From the NCBI GenBank assembly GCA_015066015.1, contig SVPE01000010.1, forward strand, positions 1 to 64,000: a DNA stretch of 64,000 bases. Reading direction: 5' to 3'. A program made the translations under genes and the position numbers. The notes under the pieces were generated by a model. It saw only the letters and a program-made list of their open reading frames with translations. It was not told the origin of the DNA and did no database searches. This document shows positions 36,201-43,438 of this stretch, piece after piece. Position 1 is the stretch's first letter, and every line of letters begins with the position of its first letter. The DNA is from Oscillospiraceae bacterium (GTDB lineage Bacteria > Bacillota > Clostridia > Oscillospirales > Acutalibacteraceae).

Positions 36201-37595
36201 AACTGTTTCTGCCATTTCACAGACAATTACCTTACATGTTTTTACAATGTTGCTTCCGTCTGTGGTTGAAACTGTAATTGTGGTCTCACCGGGTGCTACG
36301 GGTGTAAGTACACCTACACGGTCAACAGTACACACGCGCTTATTGCTTGAGTCCCAGTCAAGAACTTGATTGCCTGCATTTGCAGGGAGTATTTCGGCGG
36401 TGATTCTTTCACCTGTACTTGCAAGAGTAATCGCCTTGCTGGTGTGGCTGAGTGTAAGACTTGAAATCATGGGCTTGACTTCTACGGTTACGCTTCCGCT
36501 GACACCGCTTCCGTCGGTTGCACTATAGGTAAGTGTGGCTGTACCGACTTTACCTGCGATTAAGGTTACAACTGCTTTGCCGCTATCTGTTACTCTGATA
36601 TCAGTAATATCAACAATGCTACTGTCAGTTGTTCTCCAGCTGAGGTTTTTGATGCTTGCGTTTGAAGGAAGAACACCTATATAAAAATCTACATGCTCGC
36701 CGCTTATCATACCTGATGAAAGATTTGTCTCAGGAATAAGACTGCTGATTGCAACAAGCTTATTTACGGTAACTGCACAGCTTGCAGAGTATTCTGTTGA
36801 TTCGCCGACATTTTTTACCTTTACGGTAATATTACATGAGCCTGTGCCCTTTGCCGTAACCATACCGCTGTCGCTTACCTCGGCAACATTGGTATTGTCG
36901 CTGTCCCAGGTATATATTACATTGCTTGTGGGGTTTGCAGTTGAGTCAAAGCCTATAAGCGTTGTTCTGAGCTTTCGGGTTTCGGTACTGTAAAGTGTAA
37001 TTGCAGATTCGGAAATTGTGATACCTGCAACAGGATTTATAATCTTCACAGGACAGGTGTCGGAATATCTGACCCCGTTTTTACCGGTAACCTCTGCAGT
37101 GATTGTAACTGTGTCTGCTGTATAACGGTTAGCGGAAACGAGTCCTGATGAGCTTACTGAAACATATGAAGGATGTGAAGAGGTCCAGCTGATTTCTCCG
37201 CCTGCTTTTTCGGGGGCAAGAGTTGCAGTGAGGCTTGCAGTCTTTCCCACATTGACAGAGAGGCTTTCATGACTGAGAGAAATTTCGGTTGCATAAGGCT
37301 TAAGGGCAGCAACAGCAGCGGCGAGGTCGTTTGCACACTCGTCGATTTCATCCTGACTGACCTTTGAAGGATCAGCGATAATATCTTTTGCTTCCTTGTA
37401 AACATACTTAAGGCTGTCTCCGTTGATGTAATCAGCCCACTTATCCTCTTCAGGAACAGTGGCAAGCACCTGCTCGAGAGCTTCAACGCTTACTGCAACC
37501 GCCTCAAAGCTGAACAGATCGGCAACAGGCATCATCGGCACTGATGAGAATATCACCAACGCGCACAGTATTAATGCAACTAACCTCTTTTTCAT
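30210..37595 (-). CDS. Giant Big2-repeat surface protein, 2,461 residues
   Basis: A signal peptide (MKKRLVALILCALVIFSSVP...) and a FIVAR-like helical module (about 38-98) are followed by about 29 bacterial Ig-like (Big2) domains of roughly 80 residues, each with the VTWSSSD-x-xIATV-x-x-xGxVTGxxxGxxxIT core. The protein ends directly after the last domain (VSVTVDEVAGE): no LPxTG, SLH, dockerin or membrane anchor is visible. Big2 arrays form rigid stalks on cell surfaces or matrix. Repeats have diverged; I saw no exact long duplication, unlike the giant gene at 13.5 kb. Start at 37595 supported by GTGAGGTAAAA and a consensus promoter. murD lies directly downstream. Confidence 0.85.
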   Translation of the reverse strand: MKKRLVALILCALVIFSSVPMMPVADLFSFEAVAVSVEALEQVLATVPEEDKWADYINGDSLKYVYKEAKDIIADPSKVSQDEIDECANDLAAAVAALKPYATEISLSHESLSVNVGKTASLTATLAPEKAGGEISWTSSHPSYVSVSSSGLVSANRYTADTVTITAEVTGKNGVRYSDTCPVKIINPVAGITISESAITLYSTETRKLRTTLIGFDSTANPTSNVIYTWDSDNTNVAEVSDSGMVTAKGTGSCNITVKVKNVGESTEYSASCAVTVNKLVAISSLIPETNLSSGMISGEHVDFYIGVLPSNASIKNLSWRTTDSSIVDITDIRVTDSGKAVVTLIAGKVGTATLTYSATDGSGVSGSVTVEVKPMISSLTLSHTSKAITLASTGERITAEILPANAGNQVLDWDSSNKRVCTVDRVGVLTPVAPGETTITVSTTDGSNIVKTCKVIVCEMAETVKISADSTTVENGGKLQLRATVTTIDGYSYGDVDWSSSNEEIATVDKNGLVTAKYPGAAVIKAMAVDGSEKYDSCIIRVTQKITGISIAESITLSVGASTKLDVVISPSYATEKDLYWESSAVGVATVNAEGLVTGKNTGTAIITCKNADGTVYDTCTVKVIVPATGITISSNSEELWKGDVVQLVAIVTPAGATDRSVKWSTSNEKVATVTENGLVTAVAGGECIITATNSSGISESCRVKVYEDCTGVELGSTVKAMYVGQSDTIPVSIIPATATNKNVTWTSSRPAVASVDPTSGIIKALTEGSTVITVKTQNGGFTASCTVTVYSKVPVSGISLDRREYTVPVGEIHQLVAAVSPQNASEKGVVWSCDNTSVLAFDQRGRFKGLKAGTAILTATSVDGNFSDQCKITVTQPVTGVRITTTNVKLAVGKAKALEWTVFPENATNKKVTWKSSDINVATVTQSGVVTGVGEGVTVISATTVDGGFTSTCNFTVYVPVSGVSIVHNAQNTTEFNVFKGDTFLLSADIKPANATNKAVSWVSGNKSIATVNEAGQVTGVGKGATNITCTTADGAFRATCTVNVIQPVESITLDIASVNLEVGKTKTITAKVSPSTATYQTLKWSSSNAKIASVDKDGVVKAISAGTVTITAYSADGNAKTTCKVTVIQPVTGIKLNHESGYIRIGEVGVLKATVLPTNASNQKVKWASSDTSKATVTQDGVVKGIAQGYVNITATSVNGGFTATCKLLVVKSVTGIKLDKASITINVGKYTTITPSVYPADATVKTVYWTSSNYDVATVDTAGKVTAKAPGYAVITAKTKDGSYTAKTEVLVIQPVTGVTLNKTSSYLNLGATMTLVPTISPENASIKSVTWSSSDPSIATVSSSGVVTGLKKGVVTITCKTTNGAKIATCKISVVKRVTGISLNKEEAILYFGRALSLSSTVYPIDASVQDVIYTSNDTNIATVSAAGVVTPVNTGTTYIVATTKDGGYKAYCRVSVGRAPEEIRLAVYSATMIAGKSGTLKYAIYPTDARNRVATFVSSNPQVATVNSAGVVTAVSRGTAEITASTENGIKAVCKITVVQPATSVEISSAVAEVYTGEKITLSATVFPENANNRTVTWESSDTRIATVSENGIVTGVKAGTVTIRAISVDGAHKAECTLTVLQHVTSVEFIEREISINKGKEADLRISVLPYDATNKEVTFESSDRDVVTVTGEGHIIAKLGGQAKITVTTKDGGHIAECYITVLEPATGVSLNYNEKEVFVGDSLALIATVSPADATNKLVRWSSDSAIASVTSDGVVTANKSGVAVITATTVDGDYTAECTLTLLQRATNVSVDKSEVKFNRGETYRLNAEVLPEDCYNKSYTWSSADENIATVDNTGLVTGVAPGEVILTCTSEESGVTATVKVTVHEPVTSVSIKNELTLYTPLSEKLEVEFDPANASDKSVTWESSDNNVLTVAEDGTLTAISKGEAKVTVTSNDTGVKSECVVTVLTGVEDILTEKDSYTLYENVKLKINYSLNPAGADNPEVKFESSSEEIFTVEADGTVTGIAPGKAELTITSVQNPAAVRKVEITVTRAVTDISLDVTEKEAFVGDSFTLTATVSPDDATEKSVVWSSSDESVAKVENGVVTVLSRGNCEIIATTVDGGFEAKCALEAIQLPEEVVFDKEEYTVNVGATLTLNATVLPENTNDTSLTWESSDEQIAKVVDGVVTPVKAGSCEITAKSIKTGVEKTVRLTVVQLAEEIRFYCRVPDLRIGERLRVFATIIPEDTTDKSFTWSSADESIATIDEYGVITAVSGGEVQIIATSCDEGGVKGIINLKVVEDISGITLDKTEVKLEIGDIAELAATVLPAAAYDKTVTFESDNEEVAKVDANGKVTAIATGKATVTATTADGKFSATAEISVVKYPSEIQLYKTEFSLKTGEKEKIQYTLAPDGITETAVTWKSSDETVVTVSAEGILSAVGKGTANITISIPGTDLFATVSVTVDEVAGE

Positions 37596-37731
37596 AAATT
37601 TTTACCTCACTTAAATTATTATTTTTCCACTAAGGGAGAACAAGTTCATCTCACGCGATAACTTGGGAGTATTAGATTTATATTATAATATATAATACTA
37701 TAATGGGGACAAAAACCCAATATACGAAGTC

Positions 37732-37760
37732 ATTATAGTGAAAAACACTTCAACTGTCAA
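37732..37760 (-). promoter_or_regulatory. Promoter of the Big2-protein/murD unit
   Basis: Minus strand TTGACA (37760-37755), 17 nt, TATAAT (37737-37732); exact consensus about 130 nt upstream of the start codon. Confidence 0.8.
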
Positions 37761-37778
37761 CAACATCGGAGCATATTG

Positions 37779-37807
37779 TTGAAAAAGTTTACAAAATGTG
37801 TTATTCT
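37779..37807 (+). promoter_or_regulatory. Promoter of exoA
   Basis: TTGAAA (37779-37784), 17 nt, TATTCT (37802-37807). It is back to back with the Big2 promoter. Confidence 0.65.
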
Positions 37808-37851
37808 TGTTTATAATTAAAAGAGTTTTGCAACGAAAAGAGGTATTTTGT

Positions 37852-38610
37852 ATGTTAAAAATGATTTCCTGGAATGTTAACGGAATAAGAGCCTGCGTTA
37901 CCAAAGGCTTCCTTGATTCCTTCAGAGAGCTCGACGCTGACATTTTCTGTCTGCAGGAAACAAAGCTTCAGCAGGGACAGATTGAGCTTCCTCTTGACGG
38001 CTATCATCAATACTGGAATTATGCAGAAAAGAAAGGGTACTCGGGCACTGCAATTTTCACAAAGGAAAAGCCCCTGTCTTTTTTTTACGGCATGGACATC
38101 CCCCACCATGATGCCGAAGGCAGACTTATCACCCTCGAATTTGAAAAATTCTATTTTGTCACCTGCTATACACCAAACGCTCAGGATGGACTGAAAAGAC
38201 TTGATTACCGCATGGACTGGGAAGACTGCTTCAGAGACTATCTTGTTTCACTGAATAAAACCAAACCTGTCATTATCTGCGGAGACCTCAATGTTGCCCA
38301 CAATGAAATAGATCTGAAGAATCCGAAATCCAATCGCGGAAACGCCGGATTCTCAGATGAAGAACGTGAAAAATTTTCACATTTACTCGAAGCAGGATTT
38401 ATCGATTCTTTCCGTTATCTTTACCCCGATACAGAAGGAGCATATTCCTGGTGGAGCTACAGATTCAAGGCAAGAGAAAAAAACGCAGGCTGGCGTATTG
38501 ACTATTTTATTGTGTCCTCCGATATCAAAGATAAGATAATCGACTCAAAAATTCATCCTGAGATTTTTGGCTCTGACCATTGTCCCGTCGAGTTGCAAAT
38601 TGAGCTATAA
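37852..38610 (+). CDS. exoA: Exodeoxyribonuclease III / AP endonuclease
   Basis: 252 residues of the Xth/ExoA class (typical length about 250-268). Visible active-site motifs: ISWNVNGIRA (N9), CLQETKLQ (E36), YTPNAQ, GDLNVAHNEIDL, and the terminal FGSDHCPVEL with the catalytic Asp-His. It removes 3'-blocking groups and incises abasic sites during base excision repair. ATG 37852 was preferred because AAAAGAGG lies 7-8 nt upstream; an in-frame frame opening further upstream overlaps the promoter. Confidence 0.92.
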   Translation: MLKMISWNVNGIRACVTKGFLDSFRELDADIFCLQETKLQQGQIELPLDGYHQYWNYAEKKGYSGTAIFTKEKPLSFFYGMDIPHHDAEGRLITLEFEKFYFVTCYTPNAQDGLKRLDYRMDWEDCFRDYLVSLNKTKPVIICGDLNVAHNEIDLKNPKSNRGNAGFSDEEREKFSHLLEAGFIDSFRYLYPDTEGAYSWWSYRFKAREKNAGWRIDYFIVSSDIKDKIIDSKIHPEIFGSDHCPVELQIEL

Positions 38611-38626
38611 ACACCTCACAAATCAG

Positions 38627-38655
38627 TCACTCTCGGAATTCGAGAGTGATTTCTA
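38627..38655 (+). terminator. Probable terminator after exoA
   Basis: TCACTCTCG (38627-38635) and CGAGAGTGA (38641-38649), perfect 9-bp stem, with only a short TTTCT tail. Confidence 0.55.
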
Positions 38656-38666
38656 CATATAACGGG

Positions 38667-38693
38667 TGTACAGAAATTCACCTTTCATGTACA
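38667..38693. promoter_or_regulatory. Palindrome upstream of the XRE regulator gene
   Basis: TGTACAGAAA ... TTTCATGTACA forms an imperfect palindrome with TGTACA half-sites at 38667-38672 and 38688-38693, 35 nt before the regulator start. A self-operator for the encoded HTH protein is a reasonable inference. Confidence 0.45.
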
Positions 38694-38728
38694 ATTAAGC
38701 AAAGTCTTAAAGAACGGCGGTCATCACA

Positions 38729-40027
38729 ATGAAAAAGAAATCCCTCGGTAATTTTATTGCTCTTTTAAGAAAAGAAAAAAATCTGACACAAAAGCAGCTC
38801 GCTGAACTTCTCAATGTTTCCGACAAGACGATAAGCCACTGGGAATGTGACGAAACTTCACCTGATATTTTAATTTTGCCCGAGCTTGCAGAGCTTCTCG
38901 GGGTCAGTGTGGACGAGCTTTTAAAAGGCGAAAAAATCCCGTCAGAAGCATCACATAACAGCTTCAGTCATTACGATAGATACCACGGAAAATTAAACTC
39001 GCTTTTCACAAAAATTAAAGACGGCTTTACGGGAGAACTTTCTGAAAGGTACAGATATTTCCGTATTCTGAGCCTGATAGGAACAGTTATCGCCTGCGTG
39101 GTGCTTCTGAGCCTTTTGCTTTCGGTAGCTTTTTCAGCTTATTTCTTCCATTCTTCAATACCCATCGGACTGATTGCACTTCTTGGCTCACTGTGGACAA
39201 TTGTGCTCTCCCTCGGCTTCACACTTGGTGCACGCTTTCTTTTTTCAAAGATAATCATTCCGTCAAAGGAAACTGACGAAGGTGAAGGCGAATATATTTT
39301 CAAGGCCAACAGAACCTGCTTCAACAATCTCTTTCTTTTGTTCTGTGCTTTCCCCCTGGCTCTTGCAGGAATTGATATTCTACCAGTTGTCGCTAATCTG
39401 CTGATTGTGCTTGCTTTTGTTGCGGCAATAAGGCTCACAGCAACAGTAATTCTTATGAAAAAGGGCTACCTTAAAAGAAACGACAAACAAATGCTTCTCA
39501 CAAAATATATAAGCATCTGTCTTGCATCGGTTATCAGCGTTTGCGGTGCTGTTTTGCTTTTCACTGAGGCGTTCTTTTATTCATCCCCGAAAAATATCAT
39601 TTTCTATTCACCTGAGGAATTCAAGGCTTATATGGAAACGCCAAAGGATAAACCTGAAAATGCTTTTATGATTGACGGTGTGATGATGACGACTTTCGTT
39701 CCGACAACGTTTCTCTCTTCCGGCTGGAACGATGGAGCAGTTGCCCCACCTCCGGCTGATAATGAAGCAATAGAAACGGTTTGCGGATATTACGGTGAAG
39801 AAATCAGCTTCATATGGCTTAACAAAGAGGTTTACGACTATGGCTTCAACGATGATGAAGGCACATTTCACGTTATAACCTATGAAGCAAAAATCGAAGC
39901 CAAAAATAAAGAGATTCTTGTCGATGACGGTATTCCCATATTGCTTGTACTGTTCTCGGTCACTAATGCAGTCACCTGCTTTACGCTTTATAAAAGGAAG
40001 ATGAAACAACTGAAAAATGGAGAATAA
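38729..40027 (+). CDS. XRE-family regulator with membrane domain
   Basis: 432 residues. An N-terminal HTH_3 (LGNFIALLRKEKNLTQKQLA..., residues about 6-60) is followed by about five to six hydrophobic segments between 110 and 270 and a further one near the C terminus (about 395-415). The region 280-390 is probably extracytoplasmic. The layout suits a membrane-tethered transcription regulator sensing the envelope. The ribosome binding site is poor (CGGCGGT). A TGTACA palindrome lies just upstream. Target genes are unknown; it is not clearly linked to neighbours. Confidence 0.75.
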   Translation: MKKKSLGNFIALLRKEKNLTQKQLAELLNVSDKTISHWECDETSPDILILPELAELLGVSVDELLKGEKIPSEASHNSFSHYDRYHGKLNSLFTKIKDGFTGELSERYRYFRILSLIGTVIACVVLLSLLLSVAFSAYFFHSSIPIGLIALLGSLWTIVLSLGFTLGARFLFSKIIIPSKETDEGEGEYIFKANRTCFNNLFLLFCAFPLALAGIDILPVVANLLIVLAFVAAIRLTATVILMKKGYLKRNDKQMLLTKYISICLASVISVCGAVLLFTEAFFYSSPKNIIFYSPEEFKAYMETPKDKPENAFMIDGVMMTTFVPTTFLSSGWNDGAVAPPPADNEAIETVCGYYGEEISFIWLNKEVYDYGFNDDEGTFHVITYEAKIEAKNKEILVDDGIPILLVLFSVTNAVTCFTLYKRKMKQLKNGE

Positions 40028-40057
40028 AATTTTTTCAAAAAACTTTCAAAAAAACGC

Positions 40058-40086
40058 TTGACAAAACTAAAAGCATCGTATATAAT
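40058..40086 (+). promoter_or_regulatory. Promoter of the lone 5S rRNA gene
   Basis: TTGACA (40058-40063), 17 nt, TATAAT (40081-40086): perfect consensus, as for stable-RNA genes. Confidence 0.85.
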
Positions 40087-40118
40087 AGGCTACGCTGATG
40101 TGGAACAAGCCACACAGG

Positions 40119-40237
<119 letters not shown>

Positions 40238-40238
40238 A

Positions 40239-40268
40239 AACCACAGCAAAAGCTGTGGTTTTTTTCTT
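40239..40268 (+). terminator. Terminator of the 5S rRNA gene
   Basis: AACCACAGC (40239-40247) and GCTGTGGTT (40252-40260) followed by TTTTTCTTTT. Confidence 0.85.
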
Positions 40269-40275
40269 TTCCCTA

Positions 40276-40305
40276 TTGATATTTTACATGGGAATATAAT
40301 ATAAT
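40276..40305 (+). promoter_or_regulatory. Promoter of the two small-protein genes
   Basis: TTGATA (40276-40281), 18 nt, TATAAT (40300-40305). A second TATAAT overlaps at 40295-40300. Confidence 0.6.
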
Positions 40306-40338
40306 GTAAGGGTCAATAATAGGTCAGGAGTTGATTAT

Positions 40339-40536
40339 ATGAGCGAAAAAGGCGGCAACGTAATTTTCATGCCCGACATCGAATATAAATCCTGGGTAAA
40401 CGGTAACAAAGAGCTGCTTGATGAAATTCTGAAAACAGGTAAGGTGTCAACCCTTTGGCTGGCAAAAGGTAGAAACAAGGCGTTCCTTGTTCGCTACTTT
40501 AAAGAATGCGGATATACTATCACACTGGATGACTAA
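40339..40536 (+). CDS. Small protein of 65 residues, unknown function
   Basis: Soluble 65-residue protein (MSEKGGNVIFMPDIEYKSWV...), ending TITLDD. Start supported by GGAGTTGATTAT upstream and a promoter 34 nt before. Sequence includes STLWLAKGRNKAFLVRYFKE; no family recognised. The next small membrane gene starts 13 nt after its stop, indicating a two-gene operon. Confidence 0.6.
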   Translation: MSEKGGNVIFMPDIEYKSWVNGNKELLDEILKTGKVSTLWLAKGRNKAFLVRYFKECGYTITLDD

Positions 40537-40549
40537 GGAGAGTTTTACA

Positions 40550-40714
40550 ATGAAGGACAACATAAAAAAAATAAAGAAATATATTAAAATAGTTAAATTT
40601 GCAGCAACTGCAGCTACAGTTGCTATGGCAATCTACACTCTCATTCCGAAAAACGAGAAAATCAAGGGAATAGATACGCTCCCCCTTGAAACCTACAGCA
40701 CGCAGATCCAATAA
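40550..40714 (+). CDS. Small single-pass membrane protein, 54 residues
   Basis: Starts MKDNIKKIKKYIKIVKFAAT; a basic N terminus precedes one hydrophobic segment (VKFAATAATVAMAIYTLI) and a short polar tail. AAGGAG lies 7-8 nt before ATG 40550. Longer in-frame versions start inside the upstream gene without a ribosome binding site. Function unknown. Confidence 0.6.
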   Translation: MKDNIKKIKKYIKIVKFAATAATVAMAIYTLIPKNEKIKGIDTLPLETYSTQIQ

Positions 40715-40774
40715 GTTTTGGGCGGCGCCACACACAAACAGCCGATAGCGCGGCATTTATTTTAAAACACATTT

Positions 40775-40813
40775 AAAATCACCGATATGCGGCAGCATTA
40801 TCGGTGATTTTTC
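40775..40813 (+). terminator. Terminator of the small-protein operon
   Basis: AAAATCACCGAT (40775-40786) with ATCGGTGATTTTT (40800-40812). Confidence 0.8.
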
Positions 40814-41055
40814 CATTCCCCATGCTTATTTTATAACCTGGTAACAAGAACTGATTTATTCACAAAATGCAGCGCCTTTTATCAGTAAAACAGATACTTC
40901 CTTATCGGGCGTAGAAGTATCGGTATTGTTTTTAGTTTTGCCTTATCTGTTCGCGGGAACCCGTTGGCTTTGCCAACGTCACACTGTGAGATTCCCCCTT
41001 CTCCGTTCTCAACACTTTGCACAAAAAAACACTTAATAATATATGCAAATTCAAC
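40814..41055. other. Gene-free stretch with small hairpins
   Basis: Contains GATACTTC/GAAGTATC near 40889-40918, and a compact three-part structure: GGGAA (40955-40959) with TTCCC (40992-40996) enclosing CGTTGGC/GCCAACG (40962-40968, 40972-40978) and TCAC/GTGA (40979-40982, 40986-40989). No gene is credible here. Confidence 0.5.
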
Positions 41056-41084
41056 TTGCCAAAATAAACAAATAATGATAAAAT
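41056..41084 (+). promoter_or_regulatory. Promoter of typA
   Basis: TTGCCA (41056-41061), 17 nt, TAAAAT (41079-41084). Confidence 0.7.
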
Positions 41085-41133
41085 TAATTGGTTAAAATGG
41101 TATATATAAAATTATATTAAATAGGGTGAAACA

Positions 41134-42954
41134 ATGGATAAGAGAAATGACATCAGAAACATAGCAATCATCGCGCATGTTGATCACGGTAAAACCACAA
41201 TGGTTGATGAAATGCTCAAGCAGGCAGGCACATTCCGTGCCAACGAGCAGGTTGCCGATCGCGTAATGGACTCCAATGACCTTGAAAGAGAAAGAGGAAT
41301 CACCATCCTTTCTAAAAATACTGCCATCCACTACAACGGTACTAAAATCAACATTGTTGATACTCCGGGACACGCTGACTTCGGCGGCGAAGTTGAGCGT
41401 ATACTCATGATGGTTGACGGCGTGCTCCTTCTTGTTGACGCGTTTGAAGGATGTATGCCTCAGACAAGATTCGTTCTGAAAAAGGCTCTCGGATTAAAAA
41501 AGAAGGTTCTTGTTGTCGTCAACAAGATAGACAGACCCGGTGCAAGACCTGCCGAAGTAATCGACGAGGTGCTTGATTTATTTATCGAGCTCGGCGCAGA
41601 CGATGACCAACTTGAATTTCCTGTGGTTTACGCCTCTGCAAGAGACGGTTATGCCTCACTTGACGACAGCGTAAGGGAAGGTGATATGCGTCCTCTCCTT
41701 GACGCGATTATTGAAAACATCGCTCCTCCCGAGGGTGACATCAACGGTCCGACACAGATCCTTTTCTCTTCTCTTGATTACGACGACTATATCGGCAGAA
41801 TAGGCATAGGTCGAGTCGAAAGAGGCTCTGTAAAACAAGGACAAGCCGTCGTACTGTGCAATAATGACGGTGAGAGAAAGAATGTACGTATTTCCCGTCT
41901 TTATCAGTTCGAGGGTCTCAAAAGAGTTGAGGTTGATTCTGCCACCTTAGGTGACCTTATCTGTGTCTCGGGTATTTCTGAAATCAATATCGGTGAAACC
42001 GCTTGCGATCCCGAGCATATCGAGCCTCTCCCCTTTGTAAAAATAGACGAGCCCACTATTTCAATGAATTTCATAGTAAATAGCAGTCCTTTTGCCGGCA
42101 AGGAAGGTAAGTTCGTTACATCAAGAAACCTCCGTGATCGCCTTTTCAAAGAGGTTGAGACAAATGTAAGCATGCGTGTCGAGGAAACAGACACTACTGA
42201 TGCTTTCAAGGTAAGCGGCAGAGGTGAGCTTCATCTTTCAATTCTCATCGAAACAATGCGTCGCCAGGGCTATGAATTCTCTGTTTCCAGACCCAAGGTT
42301 ATCCTCAAAAAAGACGAAAACGGCATGACCCTTGAGCCCATGGAACTTCTTATAGTAGAAGTGCCGGATCAGTATGCAGGATCTGTCATTGAAAAAATCT
42401 GCTCAAGAAAGGGTGAGCTCGAGAATATGGGCACCCGTGACGGCGGCTCAACCCACCTTGAATTCAAAATACCTGCACGAGGTCTTATCGGATACCGCAG
42501 TGAGTTTATGACAGACACCAACGGCAACGGCATAATGAATCAGCTTTTCGCAGGCTATGAGCCATATAAAGGCGATATTGTCACAAGAGAACGCGGTTCA
42601 ATCGTTGTACATGAAACCGGAGAAAGCTCCGCTTACGGCCTTTTTAACACCCAAGACAGAGGCAGGCTCTTCATCGGTGCCGGCGTGCCCGTCTACGAAG
42701 GTATGATTGTCGGGGAATGTGCAAAAAGCGAGGACGTGGTCTGCAATGTATGTAAGCAGAAGCACCTTACAAACACCCGTGCCTCAGGCTCAGACGATGC
42801 ACTCAGACTTGTACCTCCTACCAATCTTTCTCTTGAGCAATGTATGGAATTCATCAAAGACGATGAACTGCTTGAAGTAACACCCATCTCACTCAGATTA
42901 AGAAAGACCATTCTCTCAAAAGAACTGAGACTGAAAAAACAGTTTAAAAAATAA
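41134..42954 (+). CDS. typA: Ribosome-associated translational GTPase TypA/BipA
   Basis: 606 residues, typical for TypA. G1 AHVDHGKTT (14-22), G3 DTPGH (76-80), G4 NKID (130-133), and the C-terminal TypA-specific part ([21 protein letters not shown], then the basic [20 protein letters not shown] tail) are present. It binds the ribosome in an EF-G-like position and assists subunit assembly and stress responses. Start preceded by AGGGTG; own promoter. Confidence 0.95.
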   Translation: MDKRNDIRNIAIIAHVDHGKTTMVDEMLKQAGTFRANEQVADRVMDSNDLERERGITILSKNTAIHYNGTKINIVDTPGHADFGGEVERILMMVDGVLLLVDAFEGCMPQTRFVLKKALGLKKKVLVVVNKIDRPGARPAEVIDEVLDLFIELGADDDQLEFPVVYASARDGYASLDDSVREGDMRPLLDAIIENIAPPEGDINGPTQILFSSLDYDDYIGRIGIGRVERGSVKQGQAVVLCNNDGERKNVRISRLYQFEGLKRVEVDSATLGDLICVSGISEINIGETACDPEHIEPLPFVKIDEPTISMNFIVNSSPFAGKEGKFVTSRNLRDRLFKEVETNVSMRVEETDTTDAFKVSGRGELHLSILIETMRRQGYEFSVSRPKVILKKDENGMTLEPMELLIVEVPDQYAGSVIEKICSRKGELENMGTRDGGSTHLEFKIPARGLIGYRSEFMTDTNGNGIMNQLFAGYEPYKGDIVTRERGSIVVHETGESSAYGLFNTQDRGRLFIGAGVPVYEGMIVGECAKSEDVVCNVCKQKHLTNTRASGSDDALRLVPPTNLSLEQCMEFIKDDELLEVTPISLRLRKTILSKELRLKKQFKK

Positions 42955-42974
42955 TTGTTCTTAATGATTCACTG

Positions 42975-43154
42975 TTGAATCAGGATATTATCCTTTTCAG
43001 AGATTACTACGACCTTTCTGACGAGGAGCTCTGCAACCGCTTTGTATTCAACAGTGAAAGCGATGAATACTCATTGACTGACCGATTTATTGCAATGATA
43101 AAATACTATTTCCTTAAAATCAAGCGAATACTCAACAGCATATTTGCTCTGTAA
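42975..43154 (+). CDS. Possible short ORF or gene remnant after typA
   Basis: A frame without ATG near its beginning runs through 42955-43154 and stops just before a terminator. From TTG 42975 it encodes 59 residues (NQDIILFRDYYDLSDEEL..., ending in a basic, aromatic helix). The composition looks protein-like, but no ribosome binding site is seen, so it may be the tail of a decayed gene rather than a live one. Confidence 0.3.
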   Translation: MNQDIILFRDYYDLSDEELCNRFVFNSESDEYSLTDRFIAMIKYYFLKIKRILNSIFAL

Positions 43155-43161
43155 AACATTT

Positions 43162-43196
43162 GCTCCCATTATCCTGACGGGTAACGGGAGCTTTCT
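43162..43196 (+). terminator. Terminator downstream of typA
   Basis: GCTCCC (43162-43167) and GGGAGC (43186-43191) with extra internal pairing, then TTTCTTAT. Confidence 0.65.
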
Positions 43197-43223
43197 TATA
43201 TAACAAATTTACCGTACAGATAC

Positions 43224-43336
43224 GGGAGGCGCAACACGTGAAACGTGTTTACCAACTGAAAAAGCAGCTTCGTTTACATGAAACTGCTTTTTCAGTTGGT
43301 ACTTGCCTTTTTCTTAAAAAAGGCAAGGCGCCTCCC
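43224..43336. repeat. Three-hairpin clamp element, copy A
   Basis: Outer stem GGGAGGCGC (43224-43232) with GCGCCTCCC (43328-43336), 9 bp perfect. Inside, with no unpaired bases between helices: H1 AACACGT/ACGTGTT (43233-43239, 43243-43249); H2 an 18-bp perfect stem (43250-43267 with 43284-43301); H3 CTTGCCTTTTT/AAAAAGGCAAG (43302-43312, 43317-43327). The result is a four-way junction on paper. No coding frame. Same layout as the element at 52369-52482. Confidence 0.8.
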
Positions 43337-43372
43337 TTAAACGCGACTCACCTTAATGTTGGCGTGTTCCCG

Positions 43373-43403
43373 TTCACCCCCGCAGCTTAGCTGCGGGGGT
43401 GAA
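43373..43403. repeat. Perfect 14-bp hairpin
   Basis: TTCACCCCCGCAGC (43373-43386) and its complement (43390-43403) with a TTA loop. It lies between copy A and the ABC importer terminator; purpose unknown. Confidence 0.6.
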
Positions 43404-43405
43404 CA

Positions 43406-43430
43406 AAGCCGCAGGATAAACCTGCGGCTT
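43406..43430 (-). terminator. Terminator of the amino-acid ABC importer operon
   Basis: GCCGCAGG (43408-43415) and CCTGCGGC (43421-43428), 8 nt past the stop at 43439. Confidence 0.65.
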
Positions 43431-43438
43431 ATTTCCAA

